Assembly (NCBI RefSeq): GCF_024733565.1
Contig: NZ_JANIOC010000012.1
Location: 62,001 to 126,000 of the forward strand
Source of the DNA: Rossellomorea sp. SC111
GTDB lineage: Bacteria > Bacillota > Bacilli > Bacillales > Bacillaceae_B
Length of the DNA stretch: 64,000 nt
Reading direction: 5' to 3'
Positions within the stretch are counted from its first letter, which is position 1. Each line of letters begins with the position of its first letter. Both the position numbers and the translations under genes were made by a program. Positions 23,729 to 32,933 of the stretch are shown piece after piece. The notes beneath the pieces were generated by a model. It saw only the letters and a list, made by a program, of their open reading frames with translations, made no database searches and was not told the origin of the DNA.

Positions 23729-25030
23729 ATGGAGTATGCCAAGCAGAAATTACATGAAGAAAAAGTATTTAAAGACCCTGTTCATCGCTATGTTCATGTA
23801 AAGGATCGCGTGATTTGGGATTTGATCGGGACCAAAGAGTTCCAGCGACTCCGCAGAATCAGACAGCTCGGAACCACCTACTTGACCTTTCACGGAGCGG
23901 AACACAGCCGGTTCAACCATTCCCTTGGCGTCTATGAGATCATCCGCCGCATCGTCGATGATGTCTTCATCGGAAGACCGGAGTGGAACCAGGATGAGCG
24001 ATTACTGTCATTATGTGCTGCGTTATTGCATGATCTTGGGCACGGACCGTTTTCCCATTCCTTTGAAAAGGTGTTTCACCTCGATCACGAGCATTTTACC
24101 CAAGCCATCATCTTAGGGGATACAGAGGTGAACGAGGTTCTCGGTAAAGTGGCACCGGATTTTCCTAAACATGTGGCAGAAGTGATCGCGAAGACGTACA
24201 GTAACAAGCTGGTCGTCAGCCTCATTTCAAGCCAGATCGATGCAGATCGCATGGACTATCTGCAGCGTGACGCCTATTTTACAGGGGTGAGCTATGGGCA
24301 TTTCGACATGGAGCGGATCCTCCGTGTCATGAGGCCGCGTGAAGATCAGGTCGTGATCAAGCAGAGCGGGATGCACGCCGTGGAGGACTATATCATGAGC
24401 CGCTATCAGATGTACTGGCAGGTGTATTTCCATCCGGTCACCCGCAGTGCAGAAGTGATCTTGACGAAGATCCTGCACAGGGCGAAGGAGCTTCATGAAG
24501 ACTACTATTCCTTTAAGCAAAGCCCGATCCATTTTTATTCCCTGTTTGAGGGGGAAGTGGCCCTTGAAGATTATTTGAAGCTGGATGAAGCAGTCATCAT
24601 GTACTATTTTCAGATTTGGCAGGAAGAAGAGGATCCGATTTTACGGGACCTTTGCGAGCGATTCATGAACCGGAATTTATTCAAGTACGTTGAATTCGAT
24701 CCGGCGAAGGAATACAAGAAGCACAGTGAACTGGAAGCCCTCTTTAAAAAGGCGGGAATCGATCCCGATTATTATTTAGTGGTGGACTCATCTTCAGATC
24801 TTCCATACGATTTCTACAGACCTGGCGAGGAAGAGGAACGGCTCCCGATCCATCTGCTGATGAAGAATGAGGAGCTCCGGGAATTATCAAGGCAGTCGGA
24901 TATCGTGGATTCCATCTCAGGGAAGCGCCGGACCGATCACAAATTATACTATCCAGTGGATTTACTATATGACGAATCGACGAAGAAGAATATTAAGAGA
25001 CAAATAAGGAAGATTCTAGAACTGACATAA
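23729..25030 (+). CDS. ywfO: HD-domain phosphohydrolase YwfO
   Basis: A 433-residue metal-dependent phosphohydrolase of the dGTPase/SAMHD1-like HD class. Metal and catalytic motifs are HSRFNHSLGV (about 60-69), HDLGHGPFSHSFE (about 101-113) and SQIDADRMDYLQRDAYFTG (about 174-192). It probably cleaves dNTPs or another nucleotide, and substrate specificity is not readable. AGGAAGAGGG precedes the ATG. It is followed after 61 nt by ywgA, the same order as in B. subtilis. Confidence 0.92.
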   Translation: MEYAKQKLHEEKVFKDPVHRYVHVKDRVIWDLIGTKEFQRLRRIRQLGTTYLTFHGAEHSRFNHSLGVYEIIRRIVDDVFIGRPEWNQDERLLSLCAALLHDLGHGPFSHSFEKVFHLDHEHFTQAIILGDTEVNEVLGKVAPDFPKHVAEVIAKTYSNKLVVSLISSQIDADRMDYLQRDAYFTGVSYGHFDMERILRVMRPREDQVVIKQSGMHAVEDYIMSRYQMYWQVYFHPVTRSAEVILTKILHRAKELHEDYYSFKQSPIHFYSLFEGEVALEDYLKLDEAVIMYYFQIWQEEEDPILRDLCERFMNRNLFKYVEFDPAKEYKKHSELEALFKKAGIDPDYYLVVDSSSDLPYDFYRPGEEEERLPIHLLMKNEELRELSRQSDIVDSISGKRRTDHKLYYPVDLLYDESTKKNIKRQIRKILELT

Positions 25031-25091
25031 ATGACACTACAGCCAATGAGGATCTGACATATGCAATACTAGGAGTAGGAGATGACGTACA

Positions 25092-25601
25092 TTGTTGAAA
25101 GATCATGCAAAACTGATGAGTGCCTTCTTAGCCTCGGGTGAAGTGGTGGGAAGAAAGAAGCTTCAGAAGATGATATTCATCGCCAAGAAGCTTGAATTCC
25201 CGTTTCAGGAAAAATTTCAATTTCATTTTTATGGTCCGTATTCGGAAGAATTGACGCTTCGTGTGGAGGAGCTTTGTAATATGGGGTTCATCTCTGAGGT
25301 GAAGGAGAAAAAGGGCGGCTATTATCAATACCGTTATACCGTCACGAAAGAAGGAGAGGACTTCCTGGAGATCTACGAAAAGGATATGCCTTACCTGAAG
25401 GATTGCCTCACGGATATGAACGTACAATCAGCACGCTTCCTTGAACTTGTTTCAACCATCTTATATTTTGACAACCTTCCAAAAGAAGAAGTCGTGGAGA
25501 AAGTGTTCACACTCAAGAGCAAGCAGAAATATACAGAAGAAGAAATCGCCGAAGCCTTCGCCTACATCGAGGGATTAAAAACGAAAAAAATCGTTCAGTA
25601 G
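25092..25601 (+). CDS. ywgA: YwgA family protein
   Basis: A 169-residue cytosolic protein starting at TTG (25092, with a second TTG directly after), AGGAG 11 nt upstream. The N-terminal RKKLQKMIFIAKKLEFPF and FQFHFYGPYSEEL are features of YwgA proteins, which resemble the fold of the Panacea/GepA toxin-antitoxin family. No effector gene is beside it, and its constant pairing with ywfO suggests a housekeeping role. It ends at a strong terminator. Confidence 0.85.
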   Translation: MLKDHAKLMSAFLASGEVVGRKKLQKMIFIAKKLEFPFQEKFQFHFYGPYSEELTLRVEELCNMGFISEVKEKKGGYYQYRYTVTKEGEDFLEIYEKDMPYLKDCLTDMNVQSARFLELVSTILYFDNLPKEEVVEKVFTLKSKQKYTEEEIAEAFAYIEGLKTKKIVQ

Positions 25602-25623
25602 AGAACGTTCTTATATGAGATAA

Positions 25624-25656
25624 GGGGATCGCCCGTTTTGAGGCGATCCCCTTTTC
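25624..25656 (+). terminator. Terminator of ywfO-ywgA
   Basis: GGGGATCGCC / GGCGATCCCC is a 10-bp perfect stem with an 8-nt loop, then TTTTC. Confidence 0.85.
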
Positions 25657-25659
25657 ACA

Positions 25660-25848
25660 CTATTTAGGCGTCTGATCCATTTTTTCGATAATCCGATCAA
25701 GCTTTTCTTCAATTTGTTTATCTTGTTTTCGCTGGTGGATCCGTTTATCCCGCAATCCTTTCGCCATCATAAAAGCGAATACGACAATGGCTAACAGGAG
25801 AGCCACCATGAACAATTGGAAGATGACGTCGCCGATATTGAAGTCCAT
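25660..25848 (-). CDS. Small single-span membrane protein (DUF4083-like)
   Basis: A 62-residue protein, start MDFNIGDVIFQLFMVALLLA. One membrane helix (about 8-30) is followed by a Lys/Arg/Glu-rich cytoplasmic helix ending IIEKMDQTPK. The NIGDVIFQL start resembles DUF4083 small proteins. GGAG lies 4 nt before ATG 25848; the longer frame to 25911 has no signal. Function is unknown. Confidence 0.65.
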   Translation of the reverse strand: MDFNIGDVIFQLFMVALLLAIVVFAFMMAKGLRDKRIHQRKQDKQIEEKLDRIIEKMDQTPK

Positions 25849-25956
25849 TTCACTCCATCCTTTCCATATGTGTATGGTATATCGTATTCGCCAGATGTGA
25901 ATGGTACCCATTTTTTCTGAATAGATCCATTTGGCAGGATAAAGAGACCCCTTTGA

Positions 25957-25992
25957 AAAAGGAAAGCCTGCCTGGAGAACAGGCAGACTTAG
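25957..25992 (-). terminator. Probable terminator of ywhB
   Basis: Minus strand CTGCCTG-TTCTC-CAGGCAG then GCTTTCCTTTTT, close to the ywhB stop. Confidence 0.65.
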
Positions 25993-25997
25993 ACAGT

Positions 25998-26183
25998 TTA
26001 CTGATCGCTTAGTCTCTTGCCGCCGACGGCATAGTGACCTTTCGTCATTTCTTCAATGAAGACTACGATTTTTTCTTCAGGTGCTCCCGTTGTTTCGCTG
26101 ACGGCTTCGGTCACTTTTTCGACGAGGGCACGTTTTTGTTCTTCTGAACGGCCTTCGAGCATTTTTACGGTGATATAAGGCAT
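25998..26183 (-). CDS. ywhB: 4-oxalocrotonate tautomerase family enzyme (YwhB)
   Basis: A 61-residue tautomerase subunit, usually hexameric. Pro2, which becomes the catalytic N-terminal proline after Met removal (MPYITVKMLEGRSEEQKRAL), and an Arg in KRLSDQ near the end agree with the family. B. subtilis YwhB tautomerises enol-keto acids in vitro; its cellular substrate is unknown. Start 26183, GGAG 9 nt upstream. It is divergent from ywhC, as in B. subtilis. Confidence 0.9.
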   Translation of the reverse strand: MPYITVKMLEGRSEEQKRALVEKVTEAVSETTGAPEEKIVVFIEEMTKGHYAVGGKRLSDQ

Positions 26184-26358
26184 TATGATTCGCTCCTTGG
26201 TTTGGGATTTGGTACAATCTGTGGTAGGCTCGTACTCTTTAAATGTAATGGGTAGGAGATGAGAGAGCAAGTTTGATATGATGATGTCATGCATGCAGGA
26301 TTTTTTCTGTATACTATGGAATAAGGAAGTAAAACATTTTTTTAAAGGAGTACATACT

Positions 26359-27045
26359 TTGGATACAATTAGCTCACTTTTTGAGTCGATCTCCGTCTTT
26401 CGGCTGGAAGAACTTCCGTTTGTCGTGATCGCCCTCGTCATGGCCTTCACGGTCCATGAGTTCGCCCATGCCTTTGTGGCATACAAATTCGGGGACACGA
26501 CAGCGAAGGATCAAGGAAGACTCACATTAAATCCGATTCAACATCTGGATCCGTTTGGGACCCTTTTAATATTAATTGCTGGCTTTGGCTGGGCACGACC
26601 GGTTCCGGTCATGAGATCCCGTTTCAAAAATCCGCGCTTGGCGGGAGTGCTCGTTTCGGTTGCCGGCCCCCTGAGTAATTTTTTACTGGCGTTCATTGCA
26701 TTCGGGATTTTTTATTTCTTTGTTGGAGTGACGGGCGGAGTCGGAGTACCGCCGTTTGTCATTGATCTCCTGCAGATGATCGTTTACTTGAATGTCTTGC
26801 TGTTTGTCTTCAACTTACTGCCGTTCCCTCCACTGGACGGGTACCGGATCATCGAGGACTTGTCACCGAATCATGTCAGGGCAAAATTGTCCCAGTATGA
26901 GCAATATGGCGTTCTGCTATTTTTAATCATTGTCATCACACCTCTGGACGAATATACGATCTGGCCATTATTACAAGGTGGCATGACGGCGACCAATCAG
27001 GCATTCAGCACGATATTCACGACCATTTTTTCAATCTTTAGCTAG
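26359..27045 (+). CDS. ywhC: Site-2 protease family membrane protein YwhC
   Basis: A 228-residue integral membrane metalloprotease of the M50 family. The zinc motif HEFAH is at 33-37, NPIQHLDPFGT follows, and the third ligand Asp sits in NLLPFPPLDGYRI. Start at TTG 26359, 8-9 nt after AAAGGAG; the longer frame from 26278 has no ribosome site and would precede a promoterless stretch. No target is known. It overlaps no gene and is followed 15 nt later by ywhD. Confidence 0.88.
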   Translation: MDTISSLFESISVFRLEELPFVVIALVMAFTVHEFAHAFVAYKFGDTTAKDQGRLTLNPIQHLDPFGTLLILIAGFGWARPVPVMRSRFKNPRLAGVLVSVAGPLSNFLLAFIAFGIFYFFVGVTGGVGVPPFVIDLLQMIVYLNVLLFVFNLLPFPPLDGYRIIEDLSPNHVRAKLSQYEQYGVLLFLIIVITPLDEYTIWPLLQGGMTATNQAFSTIFTTIFSIFS

Positions 27046-27060
27046 AAGGAGTGACGTTTC

Positions 27061-27564
27061 ATGGAAAAGAAAAAAAACATTGGATTCAATATCATCAAAA
27101 GTGATCCCACTGACGGCCACGGCGGTTACGGAGTAGGATCTTTGAGCCTTGATAATGTTTCACCTGTGATGCTTGATGTCGAAGAAGGGAAAGCGACGAT
27201 CGAAATCGGAGCCATGCATGCAAGAAGCCCGATCGAAAAAGGGATCAAATTCACGAATAACCGTGAGGACTCTGCAGGCGGCAAGCCGTATTGGCTCATC
27301 TGGATAACCATCGACCGGATGGAAGACGGACCGTACTATGCAGGAGTGACAGCTTGTGAGCTCGTCGTGAACCGCGAGAAGCGCAGGGGCTACAAGTCCA
27401 TGCCGGAACATGTGAACAATATGGATAAATCCATCAAGCGGAAGATCGTCCTAGACCAACTGGACGACAAATCCAAAGGCATTCTCACAGACTTTTTAAA
27501 GAATCATGATCAAGGTATGTGGGAACGCTCAAAGGATGAATTGAAGGAAGCGCTAAAAATATAA
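27061..27564 (+). CDS. ywhD: YwhD family protein
   Basis: A 167-residue soluble protein (KKNIGFNIIKSDPTDGHGGY, PYWLIWITIDRMEDGPYYAG, KRKIVLDQLDDKSKGILTDF) matching the YwhD family in sequence and in its place between ywhC and pbpG. AGAAGGAGTG precedes the ATG. No function is known. It ends at a strong GC-rich terminator. Confidence 0.88.
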   Translation: MEKKKNIGFNIIKSDPTDGHGGYGVGSLSLDNVSPVMLDVEEGKATIEIGAMHARSPIEKGIKFTNNREDSAGGKPYWLIWITIDRMEDGPYYAGVTACELVVNREKRRGYKSMPEHVNNMDKSIKRKIVLDQLDDKSKGILTDFLKNHDQGMWERSKDELKEALKI

Positions 27565-27677
27565 TAGATTATTTTGTGAACAAACTGTGACATTTTTTTG
27601 AATATGTCGTTCACATCTTGCTCTATTGTTAGAAAAAAAGTACACTTAAATCACAGTTTGCACATAAACTAGGACAT

Positions 27678-27714
27678 GAAAAACCCCGGGTTCGCACAAA
27701 CCCGGGGTTTTTTG
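27678..27714 (+). terminator. Terminator of ywhC-ywhD
   Basis: AAAACCCCGGGTT / AACCCGGGGTTTT, 13-bp perfect stem with a 6-nt loop and six T residues. Confidence 0.92.
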
Positions 27715-27778
27715 TTTTGTTGTTATATAGCTGGGAATAGGGGCGGAATTTGAGTTGTCCCTTTTAGTGAACAAAAAT

Positions 27779-28446
27779 TATGCTTGTCGGGCCTGCCCAA
27801 GCCGCCTCCGCTTTTCGTCCTGTCCAGCTCCAGGGCTTGGGGCTCGAGGTCATAAGCCAAGTCACCCAAAAAGGCAAAGACCGCCTTTCCGGGTGACTCG
27901 TCTTATGCTTGTCGCCCCAGTGCGAGCCCCTTCCGCTTTTCGAGATGTCCAGCTCCGGCGGCTAGAAGCTCGAGGTCATAAGTTAAACCTACCAAAAATG
28001 CAAAGAACGCCTTTCCGGGTGACTCGTCTTATGCTTGTCGCCCCAGTGCGAGCCCCTTCCGCTTTTCGAGATGTCCAGCTCCGGCGGCTAGAGGCTCGAG
28101 GTCATAAGTTAAACCTACCAAAAAGGCAAAGAACGCCTTTCCGGTAGGTTTACCTTATGCTTATCGCCTCTGAACGAGCCGCCTCCGCTTTTCGAGATGT
28201 CCAGCTCCGGCGGCTAGAGGCTCGAGGTCATAAGTTAAACCTACAAAAAGGCAAAGAACGCCTTTCCGGTAGGTTTAACTTATGCTTGTCGCCTCTGAAC
28301 GAGCCGCCTCCGCTTTTCGAGATGTCCAGCTCCGGCGGCTAGAGGCTCGAGGTCATAAGTTGAACCTACCAAAAAGGCAAAGAACGCCTTTCCGGTAGGT
28401 TTAACTTATGCTTGTCGCCTCTGAACGAGCCGCCTCCGCTTTTCGG
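27779..28446. repeat. Tandem array of about 125-bp hairpin elements (family B), 5.5 copies
   Basis: The anchor CTTTTCG recurs at 27811, 27936, 28062, 28188, 28313 and 28439, a 125-126-bp period. Each unit has a constant half (CGCTTTTCGAGATGTCCAGC, GGCTAGAGGCTCGAGG) and a large hairpin: CATAAGTTAAACCTACC pairs with GGTAGGTTTAACTTATG, and AAAGGC with GCCTTT inside. Unit 1 has other arms that still pair with each other (GTCACCC / GGGTGAC). The array ends against the pbpG stop codon. It fills the 882-bp gap after ywhD. Frames open through it are repeat artefacts. Confidence 0.9.
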
Positions 28447-30507
28447 TTAAAAAATCCAATCCTTCACTTTATCATACCAAGATTTCTTCTCTTTTTCCGG
28501 TGCCTTTTCCTTCGGTGATTCTTTCTCACCTAGGTGTTCATGGCAGTATTCTGTTGGTTCGGTACCTTTTACAAAGTAGGTGAAGCGCTGCACCGGGCAG
28601 TCTTCTGTGGCGAGCAGTCCGTTATGGGGATTCACGGCCACGCCGACGACGCCCTTGGTCGGTTTGAAGTTTTTGACGGGTTCATCCTTCAGTGCCTCTT
28701 CCATAAAGTGGACCCAAATTTTCTTGGCATAGTATTTATCATCGACCAGGGAGACTTCTTTTCCTTTATCGTATCCGGTCCACACTCCTGCTGTCAGTTG
28801 AGGGGAGTAGCCGATCATCCAGTTGTCTGTGTTGGTTGTCCCGGATTTACCTGCATAGGGACGGGTTGCGTCTTTCCTGATCTGGATCCCTGTGACCGTC
28901 GAGTAGTCATTGAGCTTTGGGTCGAATATCCCGGTGAGCATATGGGTCATGACGTACGTGAGGTCAGGGTCTAGCACCTGCTCTTTTTTAGATTTCTGTT
29001 CGTAGATGACGTTCCCAGACCAGTCTTCCACTTTTGTAATGAAGACAGGCTTCACTTTGTACCCGCCGTTGGCGAAGATGCTGTAGGCGTTGACCATATC
29101 GATGACTCGTGCCCCTGATGTACCGAGTGCCGATGAAGGGTATTTTTTCACCTTTGTCGTCAGACCGAAGTTCTCTTTTGCGGTTTTCGTCAAGGTGTCC
29201 TGACCGATGAAGAGGTGGGTCTTCACGGCGTAGACGTTATCAGATAGAGCGATGGCCTGGGCCAGGGTGATGTCACCATTTGCATATTTATTATTGTAAT
29301 TATGAGGGGAGTACTTTTTTCCGTCATCGAACGTGAAGGATGTCATTTCGCTCTTCATCGTCGTGGATGGGGTAAACCCTTGTTTTAAAGCAGAGTAGTA
29401 CAGTAGCGGCTTGATCGTTGACCCCGGCTGGCGGATTGCCTGCACGGCCCGGTTAAACGGGCTTTCCTCGTAATTTCGTCCTCCGACTAAGGCTGTTACA
29501 TACCCATTTTTCGGGTTCATCGATACAAACCCCAATTGGATATCCGATTTATCGGGGATCTGTTCCTTCACGACTTTCTCGGCGGCTTTTTGGTGATCAG
29601 GGTTGAGGGTCGTGTAAACCTTGAGTCCACCCATCTCGATGGTACGTTCTTCGATTCCCAAGTCGGAACGGAGGATGCTTTTGACTACATCCTGAAAATA
29701 TGGGGCGGTTTCCGCCTTTTGATGGGCGTGCTCCCCAGTGATTCGGATCGGTGCCGCTTTGGAAACAGCCGCTTGCTCTTTTGATAGAATGCCGTCCTCG
29801 GTCATGGACTGAAGAATGAGTTCCTGTCGCTTCTTGCTATTTTCTATATGGGTGACAGGCGAATAGTAGGACGGTGCTTTCGGTATCCCTGCAAGCATGG
29901 CCGCTTCGGAAACGGTCAATTGATTGGCATCCTTGCCGAAATAATATTGGCTCGCTGCCTGGACACCGTATGCGCCGTGTCCGTAGTAGATGGTATTTAA
30001 ATAGCCTTCTAGAATGTCCTTCTTGGAGTAGTTCATCTCGATCCTTATCGTATAGAGGGCTTCGGAGATCTTTCTCTTCCATGTTTTATCATGAGAAAGA
30101 AATAGATTGCGAGCGTATTGTTGTGAAATGGTGCTGGCCCCCTGGACCTTCGACATCGCTTTGACGTCGGCCAGGACGGCCCCGGCCATCCGCTTCAGGT
30201 CAAACCCGTAATGCTGGTAGAAGCTTTTGTCTTCAATGGAGATCGTCGCTTCAATGAGGGCAGGGGAAATTTCCTCCAGACCCACCCAGTAGCGCTTTTC
30301 GCCTGTATTCGTTTCTCCTATGACCGACCCATCCTCACCATAGATCAAAGTAGATTGAGGGACGGCAAGGGGAGGCGGTCCCTGAACCTTGGCGTAAATC
30401 AAAATCCCCATGAGACCCACCAAAAAGAGGACCATGCCCGCTAGAGCCCCGACCACTGCAAATCTCGCATATTTCTTTGTCTTCCCCATTCGAGCCATCA
30501 GTTCCAT
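28447..30507 (-). CDS. pbpG: Bifunctional class A penicillin-binding protein PBP2d (YwhE)
   Basis: A 686-residue class A PBP that polymerises and cross-links peptidoglycan, associated with spore wall synthesis in B. subtilis. There is a membrane anchor at about 17-40 and a GT51 transglycosylase at about 60-240 (IEDKSFYQHYGFD with the catalytic Glu, GASTISQQYARNLFL, EGYLNTIYYGHGAYG). The transpeptidase has SxxK in GSTIKP, SDN in ALSDNVYA and KSGTTNTDN. Start 30507 follows GGGAGAGG; frame to 30543 is open but unsupported. The C-terminal Lys/Glu-rich tail is ordinary for the family. The last family B repeat touches its stop codon. Confidence 0.93.
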   Translation of the reverse strand: MELMARMGKTKKYARFAVVGALAGMVLFLVGLMGILIYAKVQGPPPLAVPQSTLIYGEDGSVIGETNTGEKRYWVGLEEISPALIEATISIEDKSFYQHYGFDLKRMAGAVLADVKAMSKVQGASTISQQYARNLFLSHDKTWKRKISEALYTIRIEMNYSKKDILEGYLNTIYYGHGAYGVQAASQYYFGKDANQLTVSEAAMLAGIPKAPSYYSPVTHIENSKKRQELILQSMTEDGILSKEQAAVSKAAPIRITGEHAHQKAETAPYFQDVVKSILRSDLGIEERTIEMGGLKVYTTLNPDHQKAAEKVVKEQIPDKSDIQLGFVSMNPKNGYVTALVGGRNYEESPFNRAVQAIRQPGSTIKPLLYYSALKQGFTPSTTMKSEMTSFTFDDGKKYSPHNYNNKYANGDITLAQAIALSDNVYAVKTHLFIGQDTLTKTAKENFGLTTKVKKYPSSALGTSGARVIDMVNAYSIFANGGYKVKPVFITKVEDWSGNVIYEQKSKKEQVLDPDLTYVMTHMLTGIFDPKLNDYSTVTGIQIRKDATRPYAGKSGTTNTDNWMIGYSPQLTAGVWTGYDKGKEVSLVDDKYYAKKIWVHFMEEALKDEPVKNFKPTKGVVGVAVNPHNGLLATEDCPVQRFTYFVKGTEPTEYCHEHLGEKESPKEKAPEKEKKSWYDKVKDWIF

Positions 30508-30928
30508 ACCTCTCCCTACTTTCCCAACATAGGTCCGAATCATTTGAGGGACGGACCTTGGATTTTTTTATATTTGTCATCTCGTTTATACTGATTACTG
30601 TGTAGTATCAGTATGAAAAGTTTTACGAGATTTTAAACGTCAAAGGTTTAGAAAAAATTTCACTTGAAATTTTGCTAGATTCCACTATACTTTTTCTCAT
30701 GTTTGTATTTATCATGATAGGGAAGGATAAAAATGACGTCCGCTGTGGATGTTTTTATAAATAGGAGTAAAGCCCGTTATGTCAGGGTTTCGCTTAACAG
30801 AGTGATCTATTTTGTCCTGAGATGAACGTGTGAAAACTTAAACTAGTGGTATATGATTTTGACAGCGAAGATCGACCTATGCTGGAAAAACCGATAAAAA
30901 TATGAAAACAAGAAGGGAAGTTGAAACA

Positions 30929-31759
30929 ATGAGTGGACTTTGGTACACAGAGAAACAAACAGAAAATTTCGGGATCACGATGAAAATCAAGAAGACTTTA
31001 CATACAGAGCAAACGGATTTTCAATATCTTGAAATGGCTGAAACAGAAGAATGGGGCAATATGCTGTTCCTTGACGGCATGGTCATGACGAGTCAGAAAG
31101 ACGAGTTCGTCTATCATGAAATGGTGGCGCATGTTCCGTTATTCACGCACCCGAATCCTGAGAACGTGTTGGTTGTCGGCGGTGGAGACGGCGGGGTCAT
31201 CCGTGAAGTGTTGAAGCACCCAAGCGTGAAAAAGGCCGTTCTTGTTGAAATCGACGGAAAAGTGATCGAGTACTCCAAGAAGTATCTTCCGGAGATTGCA
31301 GGAGAACTTGAAAACGAGCGCGTGGACGTACAAGTCGACGACGGCTTCATGCACATCGCAAAGAGTGAGAACGAATATGACGTGATCATGGTCGATTCCA
31401 CTGAGCCTGTCGGGCCTGCGGTAAACTTGTTCACAAAAGGTTTCTATGCAGGGATTTCGAAAGCCCTGAAAGAAGACGGGATCTTTGTCGCGCAGTGTGA
31501 TAATCCTTGGTTCAAAGCAGACCTTATCCGCCAGGTACAGAGCGATGTAAAGGAAATCTTCCCGATCACACGCCTGTACACAGCGAATATCCCGACATAT
31601 CCAAGCGGACTATGGGCATTCACCATCGGGTCCAAAAAGCACGACCCGATCGAAGTACCGGAAGAGCGTTTCCACGACATCGAGACCAAATACTACACAC
31701 CGGAACTGCACAAAGCAGCATTCGCCCTTCCGAAATTCGTCAAAGACCTGACAAAATAA
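30929..31759 (+). CDS. speE: Spermidine synthase
   Basis: A 276-residue aminopropyltransferase joining decarboxylated SAM and putrescine. The N-terminal beta domain is [20 protein letters not shown]; the Rossmann motif [18 protein letters not shown] is at about 79-96; DSTEPVGPA at about 155 holds the catalytic Asp. AAGGGAAG precedes ATG 30929. It is followed by speB, giving the agmatine to putrescine to spermidine route. Upstream (30544-30928) I see one GAGGGACGGACC motif but no convincing -35/-10. Confidence 0.95.
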   Translation: MSGLWYTEKQTENFGITMKIKKTLHTEQTDFQYLEMAETEEWGNMLFLDGMVMTSQKDEFVYHEMVAHVPLFTHPNPENVLVVGGGDGGVIREVLKHPSVKKAVLVEIDGKVIEYSKKYLPEIAGELENERVDVQVDDGFMHIAKSENEYDVIMVDSTEPVGPAVNLFTKGFYAGISKALKEDGIFVAQCDNPWFKADLIRQVQSDVKEIFPITRLYTANIPTYPSGLWAFTIGSKKHDPIEVPEERFHDIETKYYTPELHKAAFALPKFVKDLTK

Positions 31760-31807
31760 ATTTGAGGGACGGACCTCAAATTAAAAGGAAAAATCCTATA
31801 ATATCAA

Positions 31808-31842
31808 AGAGGGACGGACCTGAACCAAGGTCCGTCCCTCTC
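31808..31842 (+). terminator. Hairpin between speE and speB
   Basis: AGAGGGACGGACCT / AGGTCCGTCCCTCT, 14-bp perfect stem with a 6-nt loop; the T tract is weak (CTAAAAG). It is built from two inverted copies of the GAGGGACGGACC repeat and may only partly terminate. Confidence 0.6.
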
Positions 31843-31862
31843 TAAAAGAGAGGTTGAAGAAT

Positions 31863-32735
31863 ATGCGTTTTGATGAGGCTTATTCAGGTAATGTGTTTAT
31901 TAAGAGTCATCCTTCTTATGAGGATAGCCAGGTGGTCCTTTATGGGATGCCGATGGATTGGACGGTCAGCTATCGTCCGGGTTCCCGTTTCGGCCCGACC
32001 CGTATCCGCGAGGTGTCGATCGGTCTTGAGGAGTATAGCGCCTACCTCGACCGGGAGCTTGAAGAAGTGAAATACTATGATGCCGGTGATATCCCGCTTC
32101 CATTCGGTAATCCGCAGCGGAGCATCGATATGATTGAAGATTACATCGACGGTCTTCTTGGCGACGGGAAGATCCCGTTTGGAATGGGTGGAGAGCATCT
32201 GGTCTCATGGCCGGTCATGAAAGCCATCGCGAAAAAATATCCGGATCTTGCCATCATCCATATGGACGCTCACACAGACCTGCGTGAAGAGTATGAAGGG
32301 GAGCCGTTATCCCATTCGACTCCGATCCGCAAGATCGCCGAGCATATAGGACCGAAGAATGTCTATTCATTCGGCATCCGTTCAGGTATGAAAGAAGAAT
32401 TCCAATGGGCGAAGGAAAACGGCATGCATATTTCCAAATTTGAAGTGCTCGAGCCGTTGAAGGAAATCCTTCCACAGCTGGCAGGACGTCCTGTGTATGT
32501 GACGATCGATATTGACGTATTGGACCCTGCCCATGCTCCTGGAACTGGAACTGTGGACTGCGGCGGAATCACATCCAAGGAATTATTGGCATCGATACAT
32601 GCCATCGCCCACTCTGACGTCAATGTCGTTGGAGCGGATCTGGTGGAAGTGGCACCAATCTATGATCCATCCGAGCAGACAGCGAATACGGCAAGTAAGC
32701 TGATCCGTGAAATGCTTCTTGGCTGGGTAAAATAA
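31863..32735 (+). CDS. speB: Agmatinase
   Basis: A 290-residue ureohydrolase that splits agmatine into putrescine and urea. Binuclear Mn ligands are all visible: GGEHL, DAHTD in IIHMDAHTDLR (about 134-144), and DIDVLDPAHAPGTG (about 217-230). Length equals that of B. subtilis SpeB. ATG 31863 follows GAGAGG by 9 nt; TTG 31854 in frame is less likely. The dyad hairpin upstream separates it partly from speE. Confidence 0.95.
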   Translation: MRFDEAYSGNVFIKSHPSYEDSQVVLYGMPMDWTVSYRPGSRFGPTRIREVSIGLEEYSAYLDRELEEVKYYDAGDIPLPFGNPQRSIDMIEDYIDGLLGDGKIPFGMGGEHLVSWPVMKAIAKKYPDLAIIHMDAHTDLREEYEGEPLSHSTPIRKIAEHIGPKNVYSFGIRSGMKEEFQWAKENGMHISKFEVLEPLKEILPQLAGRPVYVTIDIDVLDPAHAPGTGTVDCGGITSKELLASIHAIAHSDVNVVGADLVEVAPIYDPSEQTANTASKLIREMLLGWVK

Positions 32736-32743
32736 ACCATCAA

Positions 32744-32778
32744 AGCCTCTTCTCATTGGCAGAAGGGGCTATTCTTTT
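32744..32778 (+). terminator. Terminator of speB
   Basis: AGCCTCTTCT / AGAAGGGGCT with one mismatch, followed by ATTCTTTT. Confidence 0.7.
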
Positions 32779-32829
32779 GCCGATAATCCGCTTACATCCC
32801 TCCAATAAATGAAAACTCACCATGTTCCA

Positions 32830-32858
32830 TTGCATTTTCCCACAATACTTCTTATACT
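32830..32858 (+). promoter_or_regulatory. Promoter of ywiB-argS
   Basis: TTGCAT (32830-32835), 17-nt spacer, TATACT (32853-32858), SigA type, about 75 nt before ywiB. Confidence 0.6.
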
Positions 32859-32933
32859 TAATTAGTTAGAAGGAAGGGACGTCTATTTGAGGGACGGACC
32901 TATCACTTGATCGGACCCTAAAAAGAAAAGGAT

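Noticed and set aside
27755..28342. Open frames of 130 and 61 codons with a repeated LEARGHKLNL-type peptide
   Set aside because: They are translations of the 125-bp non-coding repeat array; the periodicity comes from the DNA repeat, there is no ribosome site, and the units are hairpins.
27779..28446. CRISPR array
   Set aside because: The 125-bp units are directly abutting with no unique spacers of 25-40 bp, and no cas gene is in the window.
31760..31862. A regulatory RNA between speE and speB
   Set aside because: The strong hairpin is fully explained by two inverted GAGGGACGGACC repeat copies; no aptamer motif is seen.
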